The position numbers and the translations under genes are program-made. Positions 26,570-37,474 of a DNA stretch of 49,939 nucleotides are shown piece after piece. This DNA is from Acholeplasmatales bacterium (lineage in GTDB: Bacteria > Bacillota_I > Bacilli_A > Acholeplasmatales > Anaeroplasmataceae). The DNA is taken from positions 1 to 49,939 of the forward strand of contig JAFRXJ010000057.1 of the NCBI GenBank assembly GCA_017441525.1. The letters are read 5' to 3'. The notes below the pieces were generated by a model, which saw only the letters and a list, made by a program, of their open reading frames with translations, was not told the origin of the DNA and searched no databases. Position 1 is the stretch's first letter, and every line of letters starts with the position of its first letter.

Positions 26570-27094
26570 TTACTTTTTCTCCTCATCAAATTTCTTATTA
26601 ATCTTATTAATTAATCCACCACATTGGATAATTTCTTGCATGAATGGTGGGAATGGTTGTGCTTGGAATGTCTTACCAGTAGTTTCATTCTTAATAACAC
26701 CTGTATCGAAATTAACAGATACAGTATCACCATCTTTAATATTATCTACTGCTTCAGGACATTCAAGAATAGGTAAACCAATATTAATTGAATTTCTATA
26801 GAAAATTCTTGCGAAAGTCTTAGCGATAACACAAGATACTCCACAAGCCTTAATAGCGATTGGAGCATGCTCTCTTGAAGAACCACATCCAAAGTTCTTA
26901 TCAGCTACTAAAATAGCACCTGGAGTTACTCTTTGAGAGAATGGAGCTAAACCAGCATTGATATCTTGCTTAGAATCTTCCATACAGTGCTTTGCAAGCT
27001 CTGAAGGAACAGATGTATTAAGATATCTTGCAGGGATAATTACGTCAGTATCAATATCTGCACCGTATTTAAATACTTTACCATTTGCGTTCAT
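26570..27094 (-). CDS. leuD: 3-isopropylmalate dehydratase small subunit
   Basis: The 174-aa LeuD-type protein has the swivelling-domain motifs [16 protein letters not shown] (9-24), [19 protein letters not shown] (68-86) and [14 protein letters not shown] (95-108). It works with LeuC to isomerise 2-isopropylmalate, or citramalate. It follows leuC after one base, with GGAGGT before the start. Confidence 0.94.
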   Translation of the reverse strand: MNANGKVFKYGADIDTDVIIPARYLNTSVPSELAKHCMEDSKQDINAGLAPFSQRVTPGAILVADKNFGCGSSREHAPIAIKACGVSCVIAKTFARIFYRNSINIGLPILECPEAVDNIKDGDTVSVNFDTGVIKNETTGKTFQAQPFPPFMQEIIQCGGLINKINKKFDEEKK

Positions 27095-27095
27095 C

Positions 27096-28373
27096 TTACT
27101 TTACCTCCATAAATTTATCAGGACTTGTAATATATCCTGTTAATGCTGATGCTGCAGCTGTTGCAGGTGATGCAAGATATACTTCAGAATCAACATGGCC
27201 CATACGACCTACGAAATTTCTATTAGTTGTAGAAACACATCTTTCACCAGCAGCTAAAATACCCATATAACCACCTAGACATGGTCCACATGTTGGAGTA
27301 GAAACTGCACATCCTGCTTCTACTAAATCTTGAATAATACCTTCAGCAATTGCTTCTAGGTAAATCTTTTGTGTACCAGGAATAATGATTGCTCTAATAT
27401 CAGGAGAAACCTTCTTCCCCTTTAAGATAGAATGAGCAATTCTTAAGTCTTCCATACGTCCATTTGTACAAGAACCAATTACTACTTGGTCAATCTTAAC
27501 TTCCTTTTCACCAATCTCATCTACTGTCTTAGTATTTTCTGGTAAATGAGGGAATGCTACTGTTGGACGAATCTTTGATAAATCAATATCATAAACAGCA
27601 TCATATGAAGCATCAGCGTCAGCTTCATATACTACTGGAGTCTTCTTTGAATGATTCTTGCAGTATTCTAATGTCAATTCATCAACTGCGAAAATACCAT
27701 TCTTAGCACCTGCTTCAATAGCCATATTAGCCATACATAAACGAGAGTCCATTGTTAAATTCTTTAGACCAGGTCCTGAGAATTCCATTGACTTATATAA
27801 TGCACCATCAACACCAATCATACCGATAATGTGTAAGATTACATCCTTACCACTACAATCTTTATTAAGCTTTCCAATTAAATTAAACTTAATTGCAGAT
27901 GGAACTTTAAACCAAGCCTCACCAGTTGCCATACCAACAGCCATATCAGTTGAACCAACACCTGTTGAGAAAGCACCTAAAGCACCATAAGTACATGTAT
28001 GAGAGTCAGCACCGATAACAACATCGCCTGCAACTACTAAGCCCTTTTCAGGTAATAGAGCATGCTCAATTCCCATTTGACCAACCTCAAAGAAATTAAC
28101 TACTCCTTTTTCTCTTGCAAATTCTCTAATATATTTGCATTGTTCAGCTGACTTAATATCCTTGTTTGGAACAAAGTGGTCAGGAACAATTGATACCTTA
28201 TTCTTGTCGAATACTTCATTAACATGAATATTCTTAAATACATTAACTGCAACTGGTGTAGTTATATCATTACCATGTACTAAATCTAGCTTACATGTAA
28301 TTAATTGACCAGCTACTACTTCCTTTAATCCTGCATGAGCAGCAAGGATTTTTTGTGTCATTGTCATTCCCAT
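27096..28373 (-). CDS. leuC: 3-isopropylmalate dehydratase large subunit
   Basis: The 425-aa aconitase-type subunit has the Fe-S ligands in [12 protein letters not shown] and [13 protein letters not shown], plus [21 protein letters not shown]. Its start is 2 bp after the cimA stop, with AAGGAG in the end of cimA. The length is that of the short HacA/LeuC class rather than the 466-aa E. coli type. It may accept both isopropylmalate and citramalate. Confidence 0.93.
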   Translation of the reverse strand: MGMTMTQKILAAHAGLKEVVAGQLITCKLDLVHGNDITTPVAVNVFKNIHVNEVFDKNKVSIVPDHFVPNKDIKSAEQCKYIREFAREKGVVNFFEVGQMGIEHALLPEKGLVVAGDVVIGADSHTCTYGALGAFSTGVGSTDMAVGMATGEAWFKVPSAIKFNLIGKLNKDCSGKDVILHIIGMIGVDGALYKSMEFSGPGLKNLTMDSRLCMANMAIEAGAKNGIFAVDELTLEYCKNHSKKTPVVYEADADASYDAVYDIDLSKIRPTVAFPHLPENTKTVDEIGEKEVKIDQVVIGSCTNGRMEDLRIAHSILKGKKVSPDIRAIIIPGTQKIYLEAIAEGIIQDLVEAGCAVSTPTCGPCLGGYMGILAAGERCVSTTNRNFVGRMGHVDSEVYLASPATAAASALTGYITSPDKFMEVK

Positions 28374-28375
28374 GA

Positions 28376-29944
28376 TTATTTATTCTCCTTATATAATATA
28401 TACTCTATTGAATCAATTAAAGCCTTGAATGAAGCTTCAATTATATCCTTTGAAACACCAACTGTTGACCAGCTTCTCTTGCCATCAGTTGACTCAATGA
28501 TAACTCTTGTCTTTGCAGCTGTTGCTGCTTCTTTACCGTCTAGGATACGTACCTTATAATCGGCAAGTGATACCTTGTTTAAAATTGGATAGAATTTTCC
28601 AATTGCTTTTCTTAATGCTCTATTTAATGCATCGACTGGACCATTACCATTTGCTCCAGTAACTTCTTCAGTATCCTCAACAATAACATTGATTATTGCA
28701 GATGCGCTAAATTCATCAGAATGTGAAGGACCTTCACCAATAGTTTTGAAATTCTTTACCTCGAAGAAAGGCTTAAAGTTTCCAAACGCCTTATGGACAA
28801 TTAATTCGAATGAAGCATCAGCACCATCGAATTGATATCCTCCAAATTCTAAATTCTTTATTGTTTCAATAATTAATGAAATTCTTGGATCATCTTTCTT
28901 AACATCAGGATAAACCTTATTTATCTTAGCTAAGACAGTTGACTTTCCAGCAACCTCACTAATTAAGAACTTTCTTTCATTACCTACCAAATCAGGTGAA
29001 ACATGCTCAAATGATTTTGAGCTCTTATATACGCCATCAATATGCATACCAGCCTTATGAGCGAATGCTGATGAACCTACATAAGGTAAATTAGCTTCTA
29101 GCTTGAAGTTAGAAATTTCAGCAATCTCTTTAGCAATTGGTGTTAATTTAACTAAATTGCCATCAGGTAAGCACTTGATATTCTTCTTTAATTCTAGGTT
29201 AGCAATGATTGCAGCTAAATTAGCATTACCACATCTTTCACCATAGCCAAGGAAAGTACCTTGAACATGCTTACAGCCTGCCATAACAGCTAATACACTA
29301 CATGCAACAGCCATACCTGAATCATTGTGAGCGTGAATTCCAAGTGGAGCTTTGATTACTTTCTTTATCTCTTCAATTATTTCTGCCATTTCGTCTGGGA
29401 AGGTACCACCATTAGTATCACATAGCACTAATGCTTCTGCACCTGCAGCTTCTGCAGCCTTTAATGTTTCTAAAGCATATTCCTTATTATTTTTATATCC
29501 ATCAAAGAAATGCTCAGCATCATAAAATACTTTTTTGCCTTTTGCCTTTAAGAATGAAATGGAATCACTAATCATATTTAAATTTTCTTCTTTAGTTGTT
29601 CCTATAATAGTTTCAACATGGAAATCCCAAGACTTACCAAATATACAAACATATTCAGTCTCAGCTTCTAGCAATGCTTTTAGATTGCAATCAGCTTCTG
29701 CTAAGATATTACATCTTCTTGTACTACCAAATGCGACTAGCTTCGAATGATTAAATTTGATTTTAGAAACTTGCTTGAAAAACTCTAAATCCTTTTTATT
29801 AGATCCAGGATTTCCTGCCTCTATAAAATCAACACCTAACTCATCTAAAGCCTTAGCTATTTTGATTTTATCTCCTACAAGAAAACTTATACCTTCTGCT
29901 TGGGCACCGTCTCTTAATGTCGAATCAAATATCTCTACATTCAA
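28376..29944 (-). CDS. cimA: Citramalate synthase
   Basis: This 522-aa protein belongs to the homocitrate/isopropylmalate synthase superfamily, citramalate type. It has [16 protein letters not shown] near the N-terminus, [58 protein letters not shown] and a C-terminal LeuA-type dimer domain. It condenses pyruvate and acetyl-CoA to citramalate, giving 2-ketobutyrate for isoleucine without threonine deaminase. The start is taken as the TTG at 29944 because AGGGGGG lies 8 nt before it; a GTG at 29953 would have no gap from that site. A second LeuA-like enzyme is at 19119. Confidence 0.9.
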   Translation of the reverse strand: MNVEIFDSTLRDGAQAEGISFLVGDKIKIAKALDELGVDFIEAGNPGSNKKDLEFFKQVSKIKFNHSKLVAFGSTRRCNILAEADCNLKALLEAETEYVCIFGKSWDFHVETIIGTTKEENLNMISDSISFLKAKGKKVFYDAEHFFDGYKNNKEYALETLKAAEAAGAEALVLCDTNGGTFPDEMAEIIEEIKKVIKAPLGIHAHNDSGMAVACSVLAVMAGCKHVQGTFLGYGERCGNANLAAIIANLELKKNIKCLPDGNLVKLTPIAKEIAEISNFKLEANLPYVGSSAFAHKAGMHIDGVYKSSKSFEHVSPDLVGNERKFLISEVAGKSTVLAKINKVYPDVKKDDPRISLIIETIKNLEFGGYQFDGADASFELIVHKAFGNFKPFFEVKNFKTIGEGPSHSDEFSASAIINVIVEDTEEVTGANGNGPVDALNRALRKAIGKFYPILNKVSLADYKVRILDGKEAATAAKTRVIIESTDGKRSWSTVGVSKDIIEASFKALIDSIEYILYKENK

Positions 29945-29973
29945 GGAAAACACCCCCCTAATATATGCGACAA

Positions 29974-30002
29974 AAGTGGAAAGTATAAATATACTCCCAC
30001 TT
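29974..30002. promoter_or_regulatory. Intercistronic hairpin between ilvC and cimA
   Basis: AAGTGG/CCACTT (29974-29979/29997-30002) encloses AGTATA/TATACT. It sits in the only sizable gap (about 80 bp) inside the operon. There is only a short T-tract, so it may act as a weak terminator, processing site or 3'-end stabiliser. Confidence 0.55.
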
Positions 30003-30028
30003 AAGCCAAAAACTTATAATTTTTAAAA

Positions 30029-31589
<1,561 letters not shown>

Positions 31590-31604
31590 TATTAGCTCCT
31601 TTCT

Positions 31605-31620
31605 GCTAACTTATGTTAGC
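31605..31620 (-). promoter_or_regulatory. Palindrome in the ilvN leader
   Basis: GCTAACTTATGTTAGC is a 6-4-6 inverted repeat in the 5' leader, ending 8 nt before the AAAGGAG site. It could be an operator just downstream of the start point or an RNA hairpin. It is not in the leuA leader. Confidence 0.55.
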
Positions 31621-31639
31621 GTTAAAAATATATGCTCTA

Positions 31640-31668
31640 ATTATATAAAAAAAGCCACATTATGTCAA
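31640..31668 (-). promoter_or_regulatory. Consensus promoter of the ilv-leu operon
   Basis: TTGACA (31663-31668), 17 bp, TATAAT (31640-31645), both perfect on the minus strand. The -35 box is in the loop and the spacer includes the 3' arm of the terminator hairpin at 31647-31689. The leader is about 45 nt, with no T-box. Confidence 0.85.
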
Positions 31669-31689
31669 TGAAAAATAGTGGCTTTTTTG
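31647..31689 (-). terminator. Terminator of the aminopeptidase operon, overlapping the ilv promoter
   Basis: AAAAAAGCCAC and GTGGCTTTTTT form a stem (31647-31658/31678-31688) with a 19-nt loop and T-runs on both strands. It lies 150 bp after the M29 gene. The stretch between (31690-31839) is AT-rich with no other feature that I can support. Confidence 0.75.
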
Positions 31690-31839
31690 TACATAGTTTT
31701 TTAATTTTTTCTTAAAATAAAATAAAATTCAATGTTTTAATTGAAATACGAAATAATAATCGAGATTTTTGTATTTTTTTCTAATTTTTTAAACAATATT
31801 CATTTGTTTGAAAACGTTTTATTCAATTTCATATAAACA

Positions 31840-32961
31840 TTAATCTGTTTTTAGAGTCAAAATACCATCTTTTACAATACTTATGACTTCATTAGAATAA
31901 GTAATAGCCTCTAAATTAAAATCTGATGTTCCAAATACTAAATCTATATGATATTTAGAATGATTAATTCTTGTAATATCTACTACACCTTCATCATACG
32001 CATTACCTAAGGCAAGATGACAACCCGAATTTTCATCCATAATTGTTGAATAAAATAAGAAAGGATTAAAATCTAGGACTATTGCTATTTCACCTGCATA
32101 TGATAAATCAGAATCAAGTGCCAATATTTCATCTAAGCCTTCATTAGATATAACCTTACCATTTTTAAAAGATAATTTATAATTAGAAATTAATGTATTC
32201 GCATAAAATAATGGCTTTGATGAAACTAATATTCCATCAACCTGAAATTTATCAGGAGATATAAATATTTCAAGACATGGAATATTTGGTAAAAATTCAA
32301 TACCATCAATATTCCACTTCTTTCCTAAAAACTTTGATTCTTCAGGTATTCCAACAAATAGGTCAGTGCCTAAATTAGTCGTAAAATGAAGTGCCTTAAT
32401 ATTCATATTAGAAAGAGTATCCCTTAAAGATTCTAATTCTGATGTTCTATAAGAATAATCAAATATTTGTTCCCATAACTGTTCTATACTAATTTGTAGC
32501 TTATGCGCCCAATAAACATTAGGTATAGGAAAAATTGTATGAGGATTCTTTAAAAAATAATTTCTAACAAATAACATCTTATAATTTTGTTTTAAATAAT
32601 TTAAAGCATTATCAGTTCTAGCTATAGGCATAACAAAAGGAGATATGACTGTTAATCTTTTAAATTTCTTAGATATTAACATATGATACATACTCACCTT
32701 TTCATCTATATATGAATTATAATCATTGTTAATAATATTTTCTAAGTCACTACCATCTATAAAAGTAATGTATATATTACAATCATATTTTTTTAATCTT
32801 TCAATTAATAAATCAAGATATTCTCCAATATAGCTTGTTGTAACTATTTCAACATAATCATTTTGCTTAACATCTATACCAAGTTCTAAGATGTAATCAA
32901 AATAATTAGTTATCTTCTTTTTTAATTCCAAATCTTCTTCTAACATATGCTTCGATAGCAT
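31840..32961 (-). CDS. M29-type aminopeptidase (thermophilic metalloprotease family)
   Basis: The 373-aa protein (frame as drawn) matches M29 aminopeptidases: LHFTTNLGTDLFVGI, PCLEIFISPDKFQVDGI, AGEIAIVLDFNPF, DENSGCHLALGNAY and YHIDLVFG. These contain the candidate metal ligands Glu, Glu, His and His-x-Asp. The canonical PTEEVFT is changed to PCLEIFI, so the first Glu of that pair is lost. The start is uncertain: the drawn start overlaps the kinase gene by 56 bp; an ATG at 32946 or a TTG at about 32934 are alternatives. It is the last gene of the plsX operon. Confidence 0.7.
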   Translation of the reverse strand: MLSKHMLEEDLELKKKITNYFDYILELGIDVKQNDYVEIVTTSYIGEYLDLLIERLKKYDCNIYITFIDGSDLENIINNDYNSYIDEKVSMYHMLISKKFKRLTVISPFVMPIARTDNALNYLKQNYKMLFVRNYFLKNPHTIFPIPNVYWAHKLQISIEQLWEQIFDYSYRTSELESLRDTLSNMNIKALHFTTNLGTDLFVGIPEESKFLGKKWNIDGIEFLPNIPCLEIFISPDKFQVDGILVSSKPLFYANTLISNYKLSFKNGKVISNEGLDEILALDSDLSYAGEIAIVLDFNPFLFYSTIMDENSGCHLALGNAYDEGVVDITRINHSKYHIDLVFGTSDFNLEAITYSNEVISIVKDGILTLKTD

Positions 32962-33508
32962 CTACTGCACTTTCAATACCTACTCTAGAGTTAATGCATA
33001 GATCATAATTAGATGCTTTACCCCATTCTCTATCAGTATAGAAATTATAATAGCTCTTTCTCTTCTTGTCAGCTTTCGCAATAATACTTTCAGCCTTGTC
33101 AGGGTTAACTCCATAATATTTAACAGCACGATCAATCTTATCCCCCATTGGTGCACATACAAATACAGATACTAAATTAGGATAATCCTTTAATACATAA
33201 TCTGCACATCTACCAACGATAACACAAGATTCTTCTGCTGCAATCTTTTTAATAGTATCAAATTGAGCTAAGAAAACCTTTTGGCTTAATGTCATATCAT
33301 AAGAATATAGACCAATACCATTACCTAAAAAGCCATCCTTTTTCTCATCAAAGCTTTTAAATACTGCCTCACTTAAACCAGAATCTTTAGCTGCTTTAAC
33401 TAATAATTCACTATCATAAAAAGGAATATTAAGTCTTTCAGCTACTAATCTTCCGATAAATCTTCCTCCACTACCATATTCACGACCAATTGTAATAACA
33501 AATTTCAT
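32906..33508 (-). CDS. Cytidylate-kinase-like P-loop protein
   Basis: 200 aa from the ATG at 33508, which lies 9 nt after AAGGAAGG. The P-loop is in the form ITIGREYGSGGRFIGRLVAERL, typical of the cytidylate_kin2 family rather than true Cmk. A CVIVGRCADYVL segment and an Arg-rich lid region (ADKKRKSYYNFYTDREWG) follow. It probably phosphorylates a small nucleotide-like substrate that is not known. It lies between a GGDEF-GAF gene and an aminopeptidase. Confidence 0.8.
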   Translation of the reverse strand: MKFVITIGREYGSGGRFIGRLVAERLNIPFYDSELLVKAAKDSGLSEAVFKSFDEKKDGFLGNGIGLYSYDMTLSQKVFLAQFDTIKKIAAEESCVIVGRCADYVLKDYPNLVSVFVCAPMGDKIDRAVKYYGVNPDKAESIIAKADKKRKSYYNFYTDREWGKASNYDLCINSRVGIESAVDAIEAYVRRRFGIKKEDN

Positions 33509-33536
33509 AAAAAACACCTTCCTTTAATTTGTCGTT

Positions 33537-34598
33537 TTAAAATTTCTCATTTGTTAATTCTAATAACATTGCGTATAAGTTCGCAATGATTTGGAATACC
33601 ATCTTTTCTTCCTTAGTCCAAATTCTTTCATGTTTTGCATCAATTCTTAAATATCCATAATTCTTAGTCTTTGTTTGACATGGAATTAGAATAGATGCGT
33701 GAATTGATTGTTCCTCAAATATCTTTTTCAAATTATCACATCTTGGACTTAGTTTATTGATATACATAAAAATCATTGAATCTACTTCACTAGTTTTTAA
33801 ATCTAAATATTCTTTTTCATCAACATATTTAGCTTTATTTAGTGTGCCATTTGAATATAATATTTCAAATTTATTATTATAATTTTTAGAAGCTAAGCTT
33901 ACATCAAAATATTTTGAAACAAATGTAATTGCTTCAACTAGATTTTCATTTAATGATTTTGATTTATCAGTTAATGTTGTAAAAATATAATCTATTACTC
34001 CTTTAACATCAATCTTTTTAATTTCTCTATCCTTAAATATGTTTGAATGAAGGCTTTGATTATAAATTATAAAACAATTCTTTCCTTTTTGCTTACCGAT
34101 ATATAATGCTTTATCACATATTTCAAATAATTTATCTTTTGTCTTTGCGTCAATTGGAAACCTTGCAATACCTGATGTAATTGTAAATTTACCTGCAGGT
34201 AGTGCCTTATCAATATCGGATAAATTATTAGGCATTCTAATAATTTTATTTAACTGACTAGCAATTTCCCAAATCTTTTCATATTCGATTTCATTTTCAA
34301 CTACAGCGAAGAATTCATCTCCACCATATCTTCCGACTACACCATTATTGTCATCAAAAATCATTTTCATTCTTTCAGAACAAGTGATTAATGCTTTATC
34401 GCCTGCGCTATGTCCTAGTGTGTCATTGATACTTTTGAAATCATCAATATCAATAAAAAAGACAGTGAATTTTGTATTGTTTTCAATAAGATAATCAATG
34501 TAATCAACCATTGTTTTTCTAGATAAAACAGATGTTAGCGTATCATAAGATATCTTATCATTATTTTCTTTGAAATATTTAATTACATTGATATCCAT
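33537..34598 (-). CDS. GGDEF-GAF diguanylate cyclase (paralog A)
   Basis: 353 aa from the ATG at 34598, which has GGGGG upstream; a drawn start 12 bp upstream is less likely. The order is unusual: the GGDEF domain is N-terminal (DTLTSVLSRKT ... DDFKSINDTLGHSAGD ... RYGGDEFFAVVENE, active site intact, about 15-170) and a GAF-like domain is C-terminal, ending KNYGYLRIDAKHERIWTKEE. The RxxD inhibitory site is missing. It is 13 bp after the deformylase-like gene in the plsX operon and is a paralog of the protein at 37475. Confidence 0.82.
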   Translation of the reverse strand: MDINVIKYFKENNDKISYDTLTSVLSRKTMVDYIDYLIENNTKFTVFFIDIDDFKSINDTLGHSAGDKALITCSERMKMIFDDNNGVVGRYGGDEFFAVVENEIEYEKIWEIASQLNKIIRMPNNLSDIDKALPAGKFTITSGIARFPIDAKTKDKLFEICDKALYIGKQKGKNCFIIYNQSLHSNIFKDREIKKIDVKGVIDYIFTTLTDKSKSLNENLVEAITFVSKYFDVSLASKNYNNKFEILYSNGTLNKAKYVDEKEYLDLKTSEVDSMIFMYINKLSPRCDNLKKIFEEQSIHASILIPCQTKTKNYGYLRIDAKHERIWTKEEKMVFQIIANLYAMLLELTNEKF

Positions 34599-34611
34599 AA
34601 AAGCCCCCATA

Positions 34612-35025
34612 CTAAATTAAAATACCCATTAAATGATCAATTTCATGCAAAATTATTTCAGCTTCAAAATCCATGAATGTTTTAATTCTTCTTCTATAAA
34701 ATTCATCTAAATATTCAACCTTAATTTTTTTATATCTTACTGTCTTTCTCTTTCCTTCAAGAGAAAGGCATCCTTCTTCAATTTCATATTTACCATCAGA
34801 TTTTATAATCTTAGGATTTAATAAGACTTCATATGTCTTTTTGTTGTTTTCAAATATAATTGCGTTTTTTAAATAACCAATCATATTTGCAGCCATTCCT
34901 ACACAAAATCTCTTATTAAACAATAATGTATCCTTTAAATCAGCAATAATATAGTTATCTTCTTGTGTCATATCAAGAGACTTTTGTGATAAGAAATTTA
35001 TATCTTTAACAATATTTTTAACCAT
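34612..35025 (-). CDS. def: Peptide-deformylase-like protein with altered motif 1
   Basis: The 137-aa protein has the deformylase metal motifs EGCLSLEG (84-91) and HEIDHLMGILI (127-137; HExxH). Motif 1 normally reads GxGxAAxQ; here it is CVGMAANMIG (42-51), so the conserved Gln that stabilises the transition state is Met. The protein is about 25-50 residues shorter than standard Def. It may be a divergent or secondary deformylase, and a canonical one may exist elsewhere. It overlaps plsX by 8 bp. Confidence 0.75.
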   Translation of the reverse strand: MVKNIVKDINFLSQKSLDMTQEDNYIIADLKDTLLFNKRFCVGMAANMIGYLKNAIIFENNKKTYEVLLNPKIIKSDGKYEIEEGCLSLEGKRKTVRYKKIKVEYLDEFYRRRIKTFMDFEAEIILHEIDHLMGILI

Positions 35026-35989
35026 TTAAATTATCCTTTATTTTTTCAATTAGCTTATTCTTTGATAATTTATATGCCTGATTAATAATTGAATATATTG
35101 TTTCACCTACGGCAGCGCCATGGCCCTTAATAACTAATTTATTAACACCAAGCATAACAGCTCCACCCTTAGTGTTATAATCAAATTTATTCATTATTTC
35201 TCCTACAGCCTTCATAATAACATCAATACAGTTATTCTTCTTGCCATATTCAATTAAACCACCTACGATTTGAAGTGCAGTCCCTTCAATAGTCTTTAGG
35301 GCAATATTTCCAGCAAATCCATCACATACAATAACATGGGCATCTGAAGATAAAATATTTTTACCTTCAACATTACCAATGAAATTATATCCTTCCATCT
35401 TGCTTAATTCAGTATATGCTTCTTTAACTAAATCATTACCCTTACCAGGCTCAGAACCATTAGAAAGTAGGGCAATCTTTGGATCTTCTACACCAGAAGC
35501 CTCCATGTATGCTTTTCCCATTTTCGCAAAATCTAATAATTCATCAATTCTTGTATCTACATTAGCGCCACAATCTACTATACAAAATTCATGCTTACCA
35601 CCTAGTATTGGACTTAGGGCAGGTCTTACCTTACCTATTCTTCCTAAAATAAATACACTAGATACTAATACTGCACCTGTAGAGCCACAAGATACAAATG
35701 CTTTAATATCTTCTACATCTCTAGTCATATTTAAACCCTTAACTAAAGATGAATTTGGTTTTGTTTTAAATGCTTTAACTGGTTTGTCATAATTAGTTAT
35801 TTGTTCAGTACAATCAACTATTTCTGCATTGCCATTTTTAAAGTCTTTTAAATATTTTTCTAAATCTGTTTTGGGACCACATAAATATAAATAGACATCA
35901 CTATTTTCATTTGCAGCTTTAATTGCTCCCTCAATTAAAACCTCGGGCTTGTTGTCAGCACCCATTAAATCAACAACTATTTTTTCCAT
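35018..35989 (-). CDS. plsX: Phosphate acyltransferase PlsX
   Basis: The 323-aa protein makes acyl-phosphate from acyl-ACP for phospholipid synthesis at the membrane surface. Motifs: VDLMGADNKPEVLIEGAI at the N-terminus, a FVSCGSTGAVL block, VDCGANVD, and DGFAGNIALKTIEG near the C-terminus. It is first in an operon with def, GGDEF-GAF, kinase and aminopeptidase genes. A palindrome at 36014-36029 precedes it. Confidence 0.92.
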   Translation of the reverse strand: MEKIVVDLMGADNKPEVLIEGAIKAANENSDVYLYLCGPKTDLEKYLKDFKNGNAEIVDCTEQITNYDKPVKAFKTKPNSSLVKGLNMTRDVEDIKAFVSCGSTGAVLVSSVFILGRIGKVRPALSPILGGKHEFCIVDCGANVDTRIDELLDFAKMGKAYMEASGVEDPKIALLSNGSEPGKGNDLVKEAYTELSKMEGYNFIGNVEGKNILSSDAHVIVCDGFAGNIALKTIEGTALQIVGGLIEYGKKNNCIDVIMKAVGEIMNKFDYNTKGGAVMLGVNKLVIKGHGAAVGETIYSIINQAYKLSKNKLIEKIKDNLNG

Positions 35990-36013
35990 AAATAAGCCTC
36001 ACTACTAATTATT

Positions 36014-36029
36014 TTATCATAAATGATAA
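36014..36029. promoter_or_regulatory. Palindrome upstream of plsX
   Basis: TTATCATAAATGATAA is a perfect inverted repeat (TTATCAT, 2 bp, ATGATAA) about 25 bp before the plsX start. It lies in the promoter position of a fatty-acid/phospholipid gene, so a FapR-, FabT- or other lipid-regulator operator is possible, though it does not match either known box closely. It is also AT-rich enough to arise by chance. Confidence 0.4.
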
Positions 36030-36031
36030 CT

Positions 36032-36058
36032 AAAAAAAAGAGTCTTAAATAGACTCTT
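36032..36058 (-). terminator. Terminator of the YgjV-like gene
   Basis: Minus strand: AAGAGTCT (36051-36058) with AGACTCTT (36038-36045) and T8 follow. The hairpin overlaps the stop codon. Confidence 0.75.
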
Positions 36059-36635
36059 CCTTCTCTCTTCTTAATTTCTTATTTTTATTGTGGATTACAA
36101 ACACTCTTACAATAGATATAATTGATAAAATAATTGTTAAACCATTAAAGATCATTATTGGGTATAACTTAACAAAAAATCCATATGTACCCCATAATAT
36201 TCCATTTAATATTAATGATAATTTAATAACAAATTCACATTGTAATTCATGCATATTAATCATAAATGCTAGAGTAACGCCTGTTGAATAAATAATAGTT
36301 GCGATAACTGGTAAATATCCATACCAGACATTGTCACTTAAATAATAATTGATTATTATTCCTACTACTACCGCAATTAATACACAAACAATAGTTATAA
36401 TTAGCTTTAAAATCTTATTTTTAGAATCTACAAATAACATAACGAAATTTCTAATTAAAGCTACTACCTCTTGAACAACACCACTATAGGCTGTTGTCAT
36501 TATTTCAGATATAATAGCTAAAACATGATTTGTAGATTGAAACAATAATATTTTCTTTTTTGACTTTAATATTGAAGATAATGTAAATAATGCGTTACCA
36601 ATAAATGATAAAACATTTGCGATAATTAAGATCAT
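36045..36635 (-). CDS. YgjV-family inner membrane protein
   Basis: 196 aa from the ATG at 36635, which follows AAAGGTGAGA; longer drawn N-terminus lacks a site. Six or so hydrophobic segments are visible (LIIANVLSFIGNALFTLSSI at the start, LIITIVCVLIAVVVGIII, WYGYLPVIATIIYSTGVTLAF, LSLILNGILWGTYGFF, GLTIILSIISIVRVFVI). The pattern resembles the Imp-YgjV family, of unknown function. A TATAAT is 20 bp upstream (36656-36661). Confidence 0.72.
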   Translation of the reverse strand: MILIIANVLSFIGNALFTLSSILKSKKKILLFQSTNHVLAIISEIMTTAYSGVVQEVVALIRNFVMLFVDSKNKILKLIITIVCVLIAVVVGIIINYYLSDNVWYGYLPVIATIIYSTGVTLAFMINMHELQCEFVIKLSLILNGILWGTYGFFVKLYPIMIFNGLTIILSIISIVRVFVIHNKNKKLRREKEESI

Positions 36636-36759
36636 ATTCTCACCTTTGTCACTGACATTATATACTTTTAAAAAGAAGATTAAAAGGCTTTTATGTAAAA
36701 ATATAATCATTGAATAAATGGAATATTTTTAATATAATAAAAATATGTTGAGGGAAAAT

Positions 36760-37473
36760 ATGGAAAATCAGTTTACTAGAACAGAGCTTATGCTAGGTAG
36801 TGATAACATGAATAAGCTTAAAAACTCTTCTGTCTTAATATTTGGAGTTGGTGGAGTTGGAGGCTTTGTATGTGAAGCATTAGCTAGAATGGGCATAGGA
36901 AGCCTTACAATCGTAGACAATGATACAATATCTATAACTAATATAAATAGACAAATAATTGCCCTACATTCAACTATAGGCAAATATAAAGTCGATGTTA
37001 TGGAAGAAAGAATTAAAGATATTAATCCTTCTTGCAATGTCACTAAATATAAGTGCTTCTATTTACCTGAAAATAAAGATGATATTGATTTTTCTAATAT
37101 TGATTATGTAGTTGACGCAGTTGATACTGTATCAGCTAAAATATTAATAATATCTAGGGCTAAAGAATTAAATATTCCTGTTATTTCCTCAATGGGTACT
37201 GGAAATAAATTAAATCCACAGGGATTTATTATTTCAGATATTAATCAAACATCTGTATGTCCATTAGCTAGAACATTAAGATATGAATTAAAGAAAAGAA
37301 ATATTAAGGGTGTTAAAGTAGCATATTCTAAGGAAGAGCCTATTACGCCAAAAGAAAATATGATAAATGAAGCTAATAATAAGCCTATTCCTGCTTCTAA
37401 TTCTTTCGTTCCATCAAGCTGTGGCTTATTAATCGCATCAGAGGTTATAAAGGATTTATTAAAGGAGAATTAA
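36760..37473 (+). CDS. tcdA: tRNA threonylcarbamoyladenosine dehydratase (E1-like)
   Basis: 237 aa from the ATG at 36760 (TTGAGGG 5 nt upstream; a start 15 bp earlier lacks spacing). E1/ThiF-type fold: VLIFGVGGVGGFVCEALARMG (about 23-43), DNDTISITNINRQ, DAVDTVSAK, and a C-terminal PASNSFVPSSCGLLIASEV. The family uses ATP to convert t6A37 to the cyclic ct6A form in tRNA. Other ThiF-like proteins are possible but the size and the C-terminal motif fit TcdA/YgdL. It is followed after one base by a GGDEF-GAF gene. Confidence 0.85.
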   Translation: MENQFTRTELMLGSDNMNKLKNSSVLIFGVGGVGGFVCEALARMGIGSLTIVDNDTISITNINRQIIALHSTIGKYKVDVMEERIKDINPSCNVTKYKCFYLPENKDDIDFSNIDYVVDAVDTVSAKILIISRAKELNIPVISSMGTGNKLNPQGFIISDINQTSVCPLARTLRYELKKRNIKGVKVAYSKEEPITPKENMINEANNKPIPASNSFVPSSCGLLIASEVIKDLLKEN

Positions 37474-37474
37474 T

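Noticed and set aside
31590..31840. Possible T-box riboswitch before ilvN
   Set aside because: The mapped promoter leaves only about 45 nt of leader, too short for a T-box, and no specifier or antiterminator is seen.
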